From the NCBI GenBank assembly GCA_004028745.1, contig RAZP01000029.1, positions 4,405-68,404 of the forward strand: a stretch of DNA of 64,000 nt, read 5' to 3'. Source of the stretch: Prosthecochloris sp. (lineage in GTDB: Bacteria; Bacteroidota; Chlorobiia; Chlorobiales; Chlorobiaceae). Both the position numbers and the translations under genes were made by a program. The first letter of the stretch is position 1; every line of letters begins with the position of its first letter. A model generated the notes under the pieces. The model did no database searches, was not told the origin of the DNA, and saw only the letters and a list, made by a program, of their open reading frames with translations. Shown here piece after piece: positions 45,412 through 54,059 of this stretch.

Positions 45412-47229
45412 ATGCCTTCGAGCAGTACGGTAGTTGGCGCTATCAGGAATTTCTGCATCATAGCTCATATAGACCACGGTAAATCCACACTTGCCGACAG
45501 ATTTCTGGAAGCGACGGATACGCTCCAGCACAGCCAGATGGCCGAGCAGGTGCTTGATGACATGGAGCTTGAGCGTGAAAGAGGTATTACCATTAAAAGT
45601 CACGCGATACAGATGCGCTATAAGGCTGCTGACGGCAATGAATACATCCTGAATCTCATTGATACGCCGGGGCACGTTGATTTCAGTTACGAGGTTTCAC
45701 GTTCTCTTGCTGCCTGTGAAGGGGCGTTGCTTGTCGTGGACGCGACACAGGGCGTTGAAGCCCAGACCATTGCCAATCTCTATCTTGCCGTTGAAGCAGG
45801 TCTGGAAATAATTCCCGTTATCAATAAAATCGATCTTCCCTCTTCAAATGTTGAGGGTGTCGCCCAGCAGATTATCGACCTGATGGGGGTTGAAAGAAGT
45901 GAGATTCTCGAAGTTTCTGCAAAAGCCGGTATTGGGATTGATACTTTGCTTGAAGCAATTATCACGAGGATTCCCGCGCCGGTAGATCACCGCACTATGC
46001 CGCTCAGGGCACTGATTTTCGATTCGGTTTTTGATGCGTATCGTGGTGCTATTGTTTACTTGCGTATTGTTGACGGTATGCTCAAGAAAGGCGATAGGGT
46101 TAGATTTTTTGCGAATGACAAAGTGTTTGTTGCTGACGAGATCGGAACCATGGGCATGAAGCGGCAGCCTTCGAACATACTGGAATCAGGTGATGTCGGC
46201 TATCTCATATGTTCCATCAAAGATGTGAAGGATGCAAAAGTCGGTGATACGGTGACGCTTGCCGATGCCTCAGCAAAGGAAAGACTCTCGGGCTACAAGG
46301 ACGTAAAACCGATGGTTTTCAGCGGACTTTACCCGGTGAACTCCGACGAGTTTGAAGATCTGCGCGAGTCTCTCGAAAAGCTTTCATTAAATGATGCGTC
46401 TCTGGTCTATACTCCTGAAACATCTGTTGCTCTCGGTTTCGGGTTCAGGTGCGGTTTTTTGGGCCTGCTTCACATGGAGATCATTCAGGAGCGGCTTGAA
46501 CGGGAATACAAAGTCAACATTATTACAACGGTTCCAAACGTTGAATACAGAGTTGTTTCGACAGCAGGTGAGGCAATTGTGGTTGACAATCCTTCCAAAA
46601 TGCCTGACGCAGGGTCTATCCAGCAAATTGAAGAGCCTTATGTCAGCATTCATATTATCACGATGGCCGAATATATCGGCAATATTATGAAGCTCGCTAT
46701 GGAAAGACGGGGTGAATACAAAAATACCGACTATCTCGATACATCACGAGTGAACCTGCAATTCGAGTTTCCACTTGCTGAAATTGTTTTTGATTTTCAT
46801 GACAAGCTTAAATCGGTGTCAAAAGGATATGCGTCAATGGATTATGAATATATTGGTTATCGTGTTTCAGACCTTGTCAAGCTCGATGTTCTCCTGAACG
46901 GTGAACCTGTTGACGCTCTTTCTACAATTGTGCATCGTTCAAAAGCATACGAATGGGGCAGAAAACTCTGTCAGAAGCTCAGGTCCATTATACCCAGACA
47001 GATGTACGAAGTTGCTATTCAGGCGGCTATCGGCAGCAGGGTTATCGCGCGCGAGACGATTTCCGCAATGAGAAAGAATGTACTTGCCAAGTGCTATGGA
47101 GGAGATATCAGCAGAAAACGAAAGTTGCTGGAAAAACAAAAAGAAGGCAAAAAGCGCATGAAACAGGTTGGACGGGTAGAAGTTCCCCAGGAAGCATTTC
47201 TTGCCGTTTTGAATATGGATGATCAGTGA
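45412..47229 (+). CDS. lepA: Elongation factor 4 (LepA)
   Basis: LepA is a ribosome-associated GTPase implicated in translation initiation and back-translocation. From ATG 45412 (MPSSSTVVGAIRNFCIIA) it has 605 residues, the usual length; a longer open frame upstream is not needed. G motifs are AHIDHGKSTLADR, DTPGHVDFSYEV and NKIDLP. The LepA-specific C-terminus (CYGGDISRKRKLLEKQKEGK) is present. Confidence 0.98.
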   Translation: MPSSSTVVGAIRNFCIIAHIDHGKSTLADRFLEATDTLQHSQMAEQVLDDMELERERGITIKSHAIQMRYKAADGNEYILNLIDTPGHVDFSYEVSRSLAACEGALLVVDATQGVEAQTIANLYLAVEAGLEIIPVINKIDLPSSNVEGVAQQIIDLMGVERSEILEVSAKAGIGIDTLLEAIITRIPAPVDHRTMPLRALIFDSVFDAYRGAIVYLRIVDGMLKKGDRVRFFANDKVFVADEIGTMGMKRQPSNILESGDVGYLICSIKDVKDAKVGDTVTLADASAKERLSGYKDVKPMVFSGLYPVNSDEFEDLRESLEKLSLNDASLVYTPETSVALGFGFRCGFLGLLHMEIIQERLEREYKVNIITTVPNVEYRVVSTAGEAIVVDNPSKMPDAGSIQQIEEPYVSIHIITMAEYIGNIMKLAMERRGEYKNTDYLDTSRVNLQFEFPLAEIVFDFHDKLKSVSKGYASMDYEYIGYRVSDLVKLDVLLNGEPVDALSTIVHRSKAYEWGRKLCQKLRSIIPRQMYEVAIQAAIGSRVIARETISAMRKNVLAKCYGGDISRKRKLLEKQKEGKKRMKQVGRVEVPQEAFLAVLNMDDQ

Positions 47230-47285
47230 GGATAAAATCCCGCATGCGGGATTGTTGATTTGTTTATTTGTTGAATCGTTGAACT

Positions 47286-47438
47286 GTAGGGGCAGACCCT
47301 TGTGTCTGCCCGTGCTGAGTGAGGGGCAACGAACGATGAAGAATGAGTGCTTAAGATTGCTAATGAGCTAAGTGCTGTTAGGAGAGTGGGATGACGAGAC
47401 AGCTTAGCAGGGGTAGGGGCGAAAAATTTTTCGCCCGT
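47286..47438. repeat. Two GTAGGGGC...GCCCGTGC hairpins
   Basis: Hairpin 1: GGGCAGAC-CCTTGT-GTCTGCCC (47290-47311). Hairpin 2: the perfect palindrome GGGCGAAAAATTTTTCGCCC (47417-47436). Both are flanked by GTAGG on the left and GTGC on the right, so they are two members of one REP-like family with different stems. Confidence 0.75.
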
Positions 47439-47523
47439 GCGGTATGGTAAACAGGAGAATTTTAAACCAGTAAGCAGTCTTCAGAGTTAGCAGTGTGCTT
47501 ATGAGTTATGTTATGATCGCACT

Positions 47524-47573
47524 CGTAATCGTAATCGAAAATACACAGTAGCCTGAATTCAGAATCCAGGAGC
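47524..47573 (+). repeat. Intergenic repeat with TAATCGTAATCG core, copy B
   Basis: Matches 14369-14416 over about 48 positions with only a few differences. A GTCACTTGTCACT word follows at about 47624, as it also accompanies copy A. Confidence 0.8.
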
Positions 47574-47736
47574 AAGGATGAAAATGACAGTGGACTACTA
47601 TATTTTACTAATGGGGTTTTCCAGTCACTTGTCACTCTGTGCTTGGCGGGTTGCCGCAAGATAACAAGACGAAAAACGTCAAAGAAACTGTAAGCCGCGT
47701 TCTTGGAACCGGTTATAATTTTAAAAGTAAAATATT

Positions 47737-48564
47737 TTGAGCAAAGAAAAGGGGAAAACAGGAAAACAACATTCAAAAGAGTGGTTTGAAGCGTTGCTCA
47801 TCGCTCTGCTTTTTGCCGCGATTATCAGAATATTTGTCGTTGAGTCATACCGAATACCGACAAGTTCAATGGAGAGGACGCTGCTTGCCGGTGATTTTTT
47901 GTTTGTAAACAAGTACGTCTACGGAGCAAAAGTTCCTTTTACCGATATCAGGCTGCCGCAGGTTGGTTCCGTTGAGCGCGGTGATGTCATAGTATTCAAA
48001 TTTCCCAAAGACAGATCGTTGAACTATATAAAACGGTGTGTAGCGTTAAGCGGGGATACTCTTGAAATAAGGAACAGAACCCTGTTTGTCAACGGCCAGG
48101 AAGCAGCGTTACCTGAACACGCGCAGTACCTTGCCGATATAATGCCGGCTGGTTATCCCGATCAGCAGATGTTTCCGAAGCATTCAGGTTTCAACAAGGA
48201 TAATTACGGCCCGCTTCGTGTTCCACGCAGGGGTGATGTCGTGTCATTGGATGAAAAAAGTTTCTATCTCTATGCCTCTCTCATTGCAGAAGAGGGGCAC
48301 AGTATCGGTGTGGCGGGCGGAACAATACTCATCGACGGGAAGCCTGCCGAAACCTACACCATTGAACAGAACTACTACTTTGTCATGGGAGACAACAGGG
48401 ATAACAGTCTTGACAGCCGTTTCTGGGGATTTCTCCCTGAACGGGATATTATCGGCCAGGCACTTGTGGTTTACTGGTCATGGAACCCGAACATTTCCCT
48501 GCTTGACCCGTTGGAAAAGCTCGGTTCGATCCGTTGGCAGAGAACGGGTCTGATGGTTCATTGA
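47737..48564 (+). CDS. lepB: Signal peptidase I
   Basis: LepB removes signal peptides of exported proteins at the periplasmic face of the inner membrane. The 275-residue product has one N-terminal membrane anchor (about 17-35), the catalytic Ser44 in PTSSMERTLL, the general base Lys99 in LNYIKRCVALSGD, and the GDNRDNSLDSR box near 215. The start is a TTG at 47737 with no clear ribosome site, so translation may begin differently. Its end overlaps the convergent next gene by 7 bp. Confidence 0.95.
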   Translation: MSKEKGKTGKQHSKEWFEALLIALLFAAIIRIFVVESYRIPTSSMERTLLAGDFLFVNKYVYGAKVPFTDIRLPQVGSVERGDVIVFKFPKDRSLNYIKRCVALSGDTLEIRNRTLFVNGQEAALPEHAQYLADIMPAGYPDQQMFPKHSGFNKDNYGPLRVPRRGDVVSLDEKSFYLYASLIAEEGHSIGVAGGTILIDGKPAETYTIEQNYYFVMGDNRDNSLDSRFWGFLPERDIIGQALVVYWSWNPNISLLDPLEKLGSIRWQRTGLMVH

Positions 48565-49013
48565 GGTTTTGAGAATACCAGCAGCTTGTTGCTATCGAGA
48601 ATCCGTCGTGAGATTTCTCTGGTTGAGCGTTCTGCAGTCTGTTTGCTGAACAGCAGATTACAGAGATTTATTTGCTTGACGCAGAGTTGCTGGATGGAAA
48701 CGCTGCTTTTGGTTGCAGCTTGATGCTGTTTTTTCACGGGAGTGAGTTCAAGGTGCCGCAGCGTTACGGAGTGAAGGTCAAGTCCTGCGCGCAGATGTTC
48801 TACCGAAAAAGTATAACGGTTATCCGTCGCAGTCTCGATTGCCTGCGAAATGTCATCCTTGAACTCCCTGTTGAGGTAGGAGTTCGTCAAGAGATAGATG
48901 ATCAGGTATCCGGCGGAAAACAGTATTCCCGGTGATAACATGAGTGCTTTCAGCCAGTTGGCAAAAGTTATCTCCCGACCCGGATCAGTTGTGGCAGGGC
49001 TTTGTTTAAGCAA
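48558..49013 (-). CDS. Hypothetical membrane-anchored protein
   Basis: The 151-residue product has one hydrophobic segment (about 24-46, LMLSPGILFSAGYLIIYLLTN) followed by a domain of about 100 residues that looks periplasmic. The pattern of a short anchor followed by SVEHLRAGLDLHSVTLRHLELTP resembles the start of AsmA/DUF748-like proteins, but the rest of such a protein is missing. I do not recognise it with certainty. It overlaps lepB convergently by 7 bp and is divergent from trpE. Confidence 0.5.
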   Translation of the reverse strand: MLKQSPATTDPGREITFANWLKALMLSPGILFSAGYLIIYLLTNSYLNREFKDDISQAIETATDNRYTFSVEHLRAGLDLHSVTLRHLELTPVKKQHQAATKSSVSIQQLCVKQINLCNLLFSKQTAERSTREISRRILDSNKLLVFSKPQ

Positions 49014-49109
49014 CGGAATGAAAGGGTTTTATTGATTTTCTCTCTGTTTTATGATAGTAAATTTTTCTTTTATTTAAGCAATCGCATTATTCATTCATCT
49101 CTCTGATTT

Positions 49110-50603
49110 ATGTCACAAACAGGTCGCACGGCCGCTTTTGTACTTAATCCTTGCATCAAAACCGTTCACGCGGATACGGAAACCCCTGTTTCGATGTACC
49201 TGAAACTTCAGGATGCTTATTCATGTCTGCTTGAATCAGTGGAGGGGGAGGAAAAACTTGCCCGTTTCTCCTACATAGCCATCGATCCGGTCGCGATTCT
49301 AAAAGGTTCGGTTGACGGTAATATTTCGCTTGAGGTCAGGGATGAGCGTTTCAGGAGACTTGAAAAGACTGTAGAGGGAGAAAAAGAGCTGCGAAAAGTA
49401 ATTGACCTTTGTCTTGAATCGTTCGGATCATCCCAGCGGACGGAAAGCACAGTGGGGTCCTCGCCGATGATTACCTCAGGGGCATTTGGTTATTTCAGTT
49501 ATGATACGATGCATCTGGTTGAACGGATACCTTTTCCTCGTGAAGATGACCCGTCGGACCTTCCTGATGTTTGTCTGATGTTCTGTGACAAGCTGGTTGT
49601 ATTCGATAATGTGAAACGCAAGGTATTTATCATTGTCAATTACCTTGACGGGGAAGATCAAAAAAGAGCGGAACGGGTTATCGGCGACATTCGTGCAAAA
49701 ATGTTTAAGCCTCTTGATCCCGGTAGTATGCTGCTGGTGCCGGAAAAGCATGAGGAGGTTGCTTCCAATACTCGCAAAGAGGACTACCTCGACAAAGTTC
49801 TTGTCGCCAAGGAGCATATCAAGGCAGGGGATATTTTTCAGGTTCAGGTTTCCCAGAGACTGAAACGCCGGCTGAATACAAGGCCGTTTGATGTTTACCG
49901 CATGCTCCGAACCATAAACCCTTCACCCTATCTTTATTACTTCGACATGGGAGATTTTGACATTGTCGGATCGTCTCCGGAATTACTGGTCAAAGTAAGT
50001 ACGGACGGAAAAGGGCGAAAAATCGTCGATACCCGCCCGATAGCGGGTACAAGGCCTCGAGGCAGGACATACGAAGAGGATGCCCGGATAGAAAAAGAAC
50101 TTTTGTCAGATGAAAAGGAGCTTGCGGAACATCTGATGCTCATCGATTTAAGCAGAAACGATATAGGAAGAATTGCGAAAATCGGTACGGTCGAAACCAA
50201 TGAAATGATGATTATCGAGCGGTACTCACATGTCATGCACATCGTAAGCAACGTGCGGGGAGAGCTGCGGGACGAGTTTAGCTCAATGGATGCTTTCTGG
50301 GCGTGTTTTCCAGCCGGAACATTAACAGGGGCACCCAAAGTCAGGGCGATGGAGATTATTTACGAGCTTGAGGAAGAAAAACGCGGCCTCTACGGCGGGG
50401 CGGTCGGGTTTATCGATTTTCGAGGACAGCTTGAAACGGCCATCGCTATACGGACCATGGTTGTCAAGGACAACATCATTTATTTTCAGGCAGCGGGTGG
50501 TATTGTTGCAGACTCTGTTCCCCTCAACGAGTTCGAGGAAACCATGAGCAAAATGAGGGCAGGCCTGCGTACCGTAGAGGCCCTTGAGAATTTTGAGGAG
50601 TGA
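49110..50603 (+). CDS. trpE: Anthranilate synthase component I
   Basis: TrpE converts chorismate to anthranilate with ammonia from the TrpG glutaminase, opening tryptophan synthesis. The 497-residue product has the N-terminal regulatory domain with the Trp-binding LLES element and the C-terminal chorismate-binding domain (VSQRLKRRLNTRPFD, GSSPELLVK, RPIAGTRPRG, FPAGTLTGAPKVRAM). Pabb-like aminodeoxychorismate synthase was considered; the LLES element and length favour TrpE. No trpG is next to it. An htrA-type gene follows 150 bp downstream. Confidence 0.93.
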   Translation: MSQTGRTAAFVLNPCIKTVHADTETPVSMYLKLQDAYSCLLESVEGEEKLARFSYIAIDPVAILKGSVDGNISLEVRDERFRRLEKTVEGEKELRKVIDLCLESFGSSQRTESTVGSSPMITSGAFGYFSYDTMHLVERIPFPREDDPSDLPDVCLMFCDKLVVFDNVKRKVFIIVNYLDGEDQKRAERVIGDIRAKMFKPLDPGSMLLVPEKHEEVASNTRKEDYLDKVLVAKEHIKAGDIFQVQVSQRLKRRLNTRPFDVYRMLRTINPSPYLYYFDMGDFDIVGSSPELLVKVSTDGKGRKIVDTRPIAGTRPRGRTYEEDARIEKELLSDEKELAEHLMLIDLSRNDIGRIAKIGTVETNEMMIIERYSHVMHIVSNVRGELRDEFSSMDAFWACFPAGTLTGAPKVRAMEIIYELEEEKRGLYGGAVGFIDFRGQLETAIAIRTMVVKDNIIYFQAAGGIVADSVPLNEFEETMSKMRAGLRTVEALENFEE

Positions 50604-50754
50604 TGAGAGCAATGTGTGAAGTGCTGCCGGCTTGTTAGCTGGTGGCTAAGATGTCATTCCCGTGCTTGGCGAAACGCTCATCGTGCTTATTGTCACGGAG
50701 TAGCACAGGAAGATATGGAGTAACAGTTAATTGTAAACGTGATAACATGAATAA

Positions 50755-52275
50755 ATGCAGAACAAGATGAAGAAGAACAAACTAACCTATCTTTTTTTGA
50801 TTCTGGCCGGTGTGGCCATAGGCGGGCTCGTTTTTTCCAACCTGGAGTTTACTGTTGCCGGAAAAGAAAAAAAAGTGGCGGTAACCAATCATGTCAATCT
50901 CGCGTCTGCCGCCAGCACAGTAGAGGATAAACCGATCCGTACTCTCAAGGATTTCAATGAAGCTTTTGTGCAGATTGCCGAATCAGCTACACCTTCGGTT
51001 GTCACTATTTTTACCGAAAAAACAGTCAACCGCAGGTTTATTTCCCCCTTTGATCTTTTTGGACGTCCGTTTGATGACTTTTTTGATATTCCACGCCGCG
51101 GCGAAAGGCCTGACGGCCGCAAAGAGGTGTTGCGCGGACTTGGTTCGGGGGTCATCGTCAGCCGTGACGGCTACATTCTTACCAACAACCATGTCGTTGA
51201 CAAAGCCGATGCCATTTACATCCGAACCCATGACAACAGGAAGGTGGAGGCAAAGGTTATCGGCACTGACCCTAAAACGGATATTGCCGTGATTAAGGCC
51301 GATGCAAAAAATCTTAAACCCATTGCCATCGGCGACAGTGACGCCTTGCGTGTGGGTGAATGGGTCATTGCGATCGGTAGTCCCCTGGGAGAAAATCTCG
51401 CCCGTACGGTGACTCAGGGAATTGTCAGCGCAAAAGGCCGCGCGAACGTCGGTCTTGCGGACTACGAAGACTTTATTCAAACCGATGCAGCGATCAATCC
51501 CGGCAACTCGGGTGGTCCGCTCGTGAATATCCGCGGTGAGCTTGTCGGGATCAATACTGCGATAGCAAGCCGTACCGGCGGGTTTCAAGGTATAGGCTTT
51601 GCTGTTCCGTCCAATATGGCACAACAGATCATGCAGTCACTTGTCAGGACAGGCAAAGTTACCAGGGGCTGGCTTGGTGTTACCATTCAGGATGTGGACG
51701 AGAATATTGCCAAAGGGCTCAAGCTCAACAAAGCTGAGGGTGTCCTCGTTGGTACGGTTCTTGAGAACAGCCCCGCGAAAGCCGGTGGTCTGAAAACCGG
51801 TGATGTGATACTTGAAATAAACGGCAAAAAACTCAGGGATACCGTCGAATTGCGCAACACAATTGCCAGGACATCCCCCGGTACCAGGGTTCAGCTTACC
51901 GTATGGAGGGACGGTACGGTTAAAAAGCTTTCCGTAAAGCTCGATGAGATTCCAGACCAGCCTGTAGCGGCTGGGCAGCAGCAGGAGATGGATGAGCTGC
52001 TTGGTTTCAGTGCAGCGCCGCTTTCCTCAGATCTTGCCGCCAGGTATCGATTAAAAGCCGATGCAGGAAAGGTAGTCATTACCGATGTCGATCCTGCGAG
52101 TAACGCCTACCGGGCGGGGTTGCGTCAAGGTGATGTTGTCAAGGCCGCCAATAGGAAGAACATTACCTCGTACAAGCAGTTTTTGTCGATAATCGGCAAA
52201 ATGAAGCAAGGGGAACTTTTGTTTCTGCTGATTGAGCGCGGTGGCAGCAATGTATATTTCGCCTTTAACCTGTAA
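50755..52275 (+). CDS. Periplasmic serine protease of the HtrA/DegP family
   Basis: This Do-type protease degrades or refolds misfolded envelope proteins. The 506-residue product has an uncleaved or cleaved N-terminal membrane segment (about 9-27), a trypsin-like domain with His146 (TNNHVVD), Asp176 (DIAVIK) and Ser252 (GNSGGPL), and two PDZ domains. The start may be Met1 or Met5. It is full length and probably active. A terminator follows at 52330. Confidence 0.96.
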   Translation: MQNKMKKNKLTYLFLILAGVAIGGLVFSNLEFTVAGKEKKVAVTNHVNLASAASTVEDKPIRTLKDFNEAFVQIAESATPSVVTIFTEKTVNRRFISPFDLFGRPFDDFFDIPRRGERPDGRKEVLRGLGSGVIVSRDGYILTNNHVVDKADAIYIRTHDNRKVEAKVIGTDPKTDIAVIKADAKNLKPIAIGDSDALRVGEWVIAIGSPLGENLARTVTQGIVSAKGRANVGLADYEDFIQTDAAINPGNSGGPLVNIRGELVGINTAIASRTGGFQGIGFAVPSNMAQQIMQSLVRTGKVTRGWLGVTIQDVDENIAKGLKLNKAEGVLVGTVLENSPAKAGGLKTGDVILEINGKKLRDTVELRNTIARTSPGTRVQLTVWRDGTVKKLSVKLDEIPDQPVAAGQQQEMDELLGFSAAPLSSDLAARYRLKADAGKVVITDVDPASNAYRAGLRQGDVVKAANRKNITSYKQFLSIIGKMKQGELLFLLIERGGSNVYFAFNL

Positions 52276-52329
52276 ACCCGCTTTGCAGGCAGTTCAAAGA
52301 ATTGTACATTGTTATCAAGGATATAAAGG

Positions 52330-52367
52330 TAAAGTCAGCGGTATATGGCTGGCTTTACTTTTTTTAT
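52330..52367 (+). terminator. Rho-independent terminator of the htrA-type gene
   Basis: Arms TAAAGTCAGC (52330-52339) and GCTGGCTTTA (52348-52357) form a 10-bp stem with one G-U pair, followed by CTTTTTTTATT. Confidence 0.85.
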
Positions 52368-52390
52368 TGACTAAACGGCGCCTGTATAAA

Positions 52391-52479
52391 GGGCACCTCT
52401 ATTTATTGTCATGAGCGTTTCCCTTTTCTCTCCCGCCCGACGAAGTAATCCGGGTGCAGAACAAATGAATAGAGGTGCC
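52391..52479. repeat. Dispersed palindromic element, copy 5 (short)
   Basis: From GGGCACCTCTATTTATTGTC (52391) to ACAAATGAATAGAGGTGCC (52479), 89 bp, with a shortened interior. It lies between the htrA terminator and greA, so it forms part of the greA upstream region. Orientation is as copy 3. Confidence 0.85.
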
Positions 52480-52511
52480 TTGACCGGGTGTTAACAACAA
52501 AAAGCAGAGTT

Positions 52512-52994
52512 ATGAGTGACAGAGTTTACTTGACCAAGTCCGGATACAACAAGCTGAGGGAAGAGCTGAATCTTTTAAAAAGCGATGTCAGAAAGGAAGT
52601 TTTAGAAAAAATCGCCGACGCAAGGTCTCACGGTGATCTGAGCGAAAACGCAGAATATGAGGCGGCAAGGGAGGAGCAGAGGCAACTGGAGAGCCGTATA
52701 GGTGAACTTGAAAACAAGCTCACGAGGGCGACAATTCTCGATCCGAAACAGGTTAGGACTGACAAAGTCTATATATTGACCTCGGTGAAGTTGAAGAACC
52801 TGATTGTCGAAGAGGAGGAGATCATCGAGTACACCCTCGTTTCATCTGAGGAGGCTGATACCGATCAAGGCAAAATATCCGTCCGTTCACCTGTAGGCAG
52901 GGGTCTTCTGGGGAAGGCTGTTGGAGAAAAGGTGCAGATAAATGTGCCAAATGGGGAGCTTCACTATGAGATACTGGAGATTTTTGTTAAATAG
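52512..52994 (+). CDS. greA: Transcription elongation factor GreA
   Basis: GreA rescues backtracked RNA polymerase by stimulating transcript cleavage. The ATG at 52512 gives 160 residues, the normal length. The N-terminal coiled coil holds the acidic tip (DARSHGDLSENAEYEAAREEQ) and the C-terminal domain ends as usual. It is followed 23 bp later by a small conserved gene and then tpiA, probably one transcript. Confidence 0.97.
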   Translation: MSDRVYLTKSGYNKLREELNLLKSDVRKEVLEKIADARSHGDLSENAEYEAAREEQRQLESRIGELENKLTRATILDPKQVRTDKVYILTSVKLKNLIVEEEEIIEYTLVSSEEADTDQGKISVRSPVGRGLLGKAVGEKVQINVPNGELHYEILEIFVK

Positions 52995-53017
52995 CACCAC
53001 AAAAAAACGCTTGAACC

Positions 53018-53242
53018 ATGGGGAAACGTCAAATAGTTTACAAAGCCGGTCAGATCGGGGGAAATAACGATCTGATCGATCAGGAAGTAGATCTTATAAC
53101 CATAGAAGACAGAGTATGGCATGGCCGGGTTGTTTCGGTGAATCAGTCTGAGGTTGTACTCAGGGATGCCCGTTCCGGAAAGCACAGGTTTTCTATCGAC
53201 CAGATCGATAAAATTTATAGAGACATTGTAACCGACTATTAA
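53018..53242 (+). CDS. Small conserved hypothetical protein
   Basis: This 74-residue protein has no signal peptide or membrane segment. It looks like a small beta-rich fold with central VWHGRVVSVNQSEVVLRD. It is packed between greA (23 bp) and tpiA (2 bp), which supports it being a real gene. Function is unknown. Confidence 0.65.
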   Translation: MGKRQIVYKAGQIGGNNDLIDQEVDLITIEDRVWHGRVVSVNQSEVVLRDARSGKHRFSIDQIDKIYRDIVTDY

Positions 53243-53244
53243 TC

Positions 53245-53997
53245 ATGCGTAAAAAAGTTGTTGTAGGTAATTGGAAAATGAACAAGACGGTTACTGAGGC
53301 CGGTGAACTTGTTTCAGCGATTCTCGAGCAGCTTGGTGATTGCCTCGTTGGCTGTGAAGTTGGTGTTGCCCCGGCGTTTCCCGCACTTACAGAAGTTGGG
53401 AAAGTTATCGAGAGGAGTGATATTCGTCTTGTTGCGCAGAATTGTCATTACGAGGATGACGGTGCCTATACCGGCGAGGTTTCGGTGCGGATGCTCGAGT
53501 CTCTCGGGTGCGCATATGTTATCGTCGGGCATTCCGAGCGCAGGCAGTATTTCGGTGAGACAAACAGGACGGTCAACCTCAGGCTCAGGAAAGCTCTTGC
53601 AGAAGGTATGCAGGTTATCATGTGCGTCGGAGAGACCCTTGAAGAGCGTGAGGGCGGTGTTACGGACGAAGTTGTAACTGAACAAGTCAAGGAAGGTCTT
53701 GAGGGGGTCGGCGATCTTGGCGGTGTGGTTCTGGCTTATGAGCCGGTGTGGGCTATCGGGACTGGAAAAACAGCTACCCCTGAACAGGCGGAAGAGGTGC
53801 ATGTTTCGATCCGTGCAACCATCAGGGATATGTATGGCGATATTGCAGCCGAGCATCTTCGGATCCAGTACGGCGGGAGTGTCAAGCCTTCAAATGCCGT
53901 GGAGCTTTTCGCCATGCCGAACATCGATGGCGGACTTATCGGCGGAGCGAGTCTCAAGGCAGAGGACTTTGTGGCGATTGTGAAAGCAGCGGGATAG
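53245..53997 (+). CDS. tpiA: Triosephosphate isomerase
   Basis: Interconverts the triose phosphates. The 250-residue TIM barrel has GNWKMNKT at the start, the catalytic His in YVIVGHSERR, the catalytic Glu in VLAYEPVWAIGTGKTAT and the phosphate loop GGLIGGASL. The start codon lies 2 bp after the stop of the small upstream gene. It converges on thiC. Confidence 0.98.
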   Translation: MRKKVVVGNWKMNKTVTEAGELVSAILEQLGDCLVGCEVGVAPAFPALTEVGKVIERSDIRLVAQNCHYEDDGAYTGEVSVRMLESLGCAYVIVGHSERRQYFGETNRTVNLRLRKALAEGMQVIMCVGETLEEREGGVTDEVVTEQVKEGLEGVGDLGGVVLAYEPVWAIGTGKTATPEQAEEVHVSIRATIRDMYGDIAAEHLRIQYGGSVKPSNAVELFAMPNIDGGLIGGASLKAEDFVAIVKAAG

Positions 53998-54059
53998 TAA
54001 GGCAAAAGGAAAAAGGCAAAAATCAAAAGTTGGAAAGGGCTTTTATCTCTCTCTTTTAA

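Larger units (their letters stand above)
47230..47736. other. 507-bp intergenic region rich in hairpins and repeats
   Basis: No gene. It contains a perfect palindrome AATCCCGCATGCGGGATT (47236-47253) that may act as the lepA terminator with a weak T-rich tail, a TTGTTGA-rich tract (47251-47287), hairpins at 47290-47311 and 47417-47436, and repeat copy B at 47524-47573. The last 100 bp should hold the lepB promoter. Confidence 0.7.

Noticed and set aside
50983..51624. 213-codon open frame on the minus strand
   Set aside because: Antisense to the HtrA protease domain, whose catalytic triad is intact.
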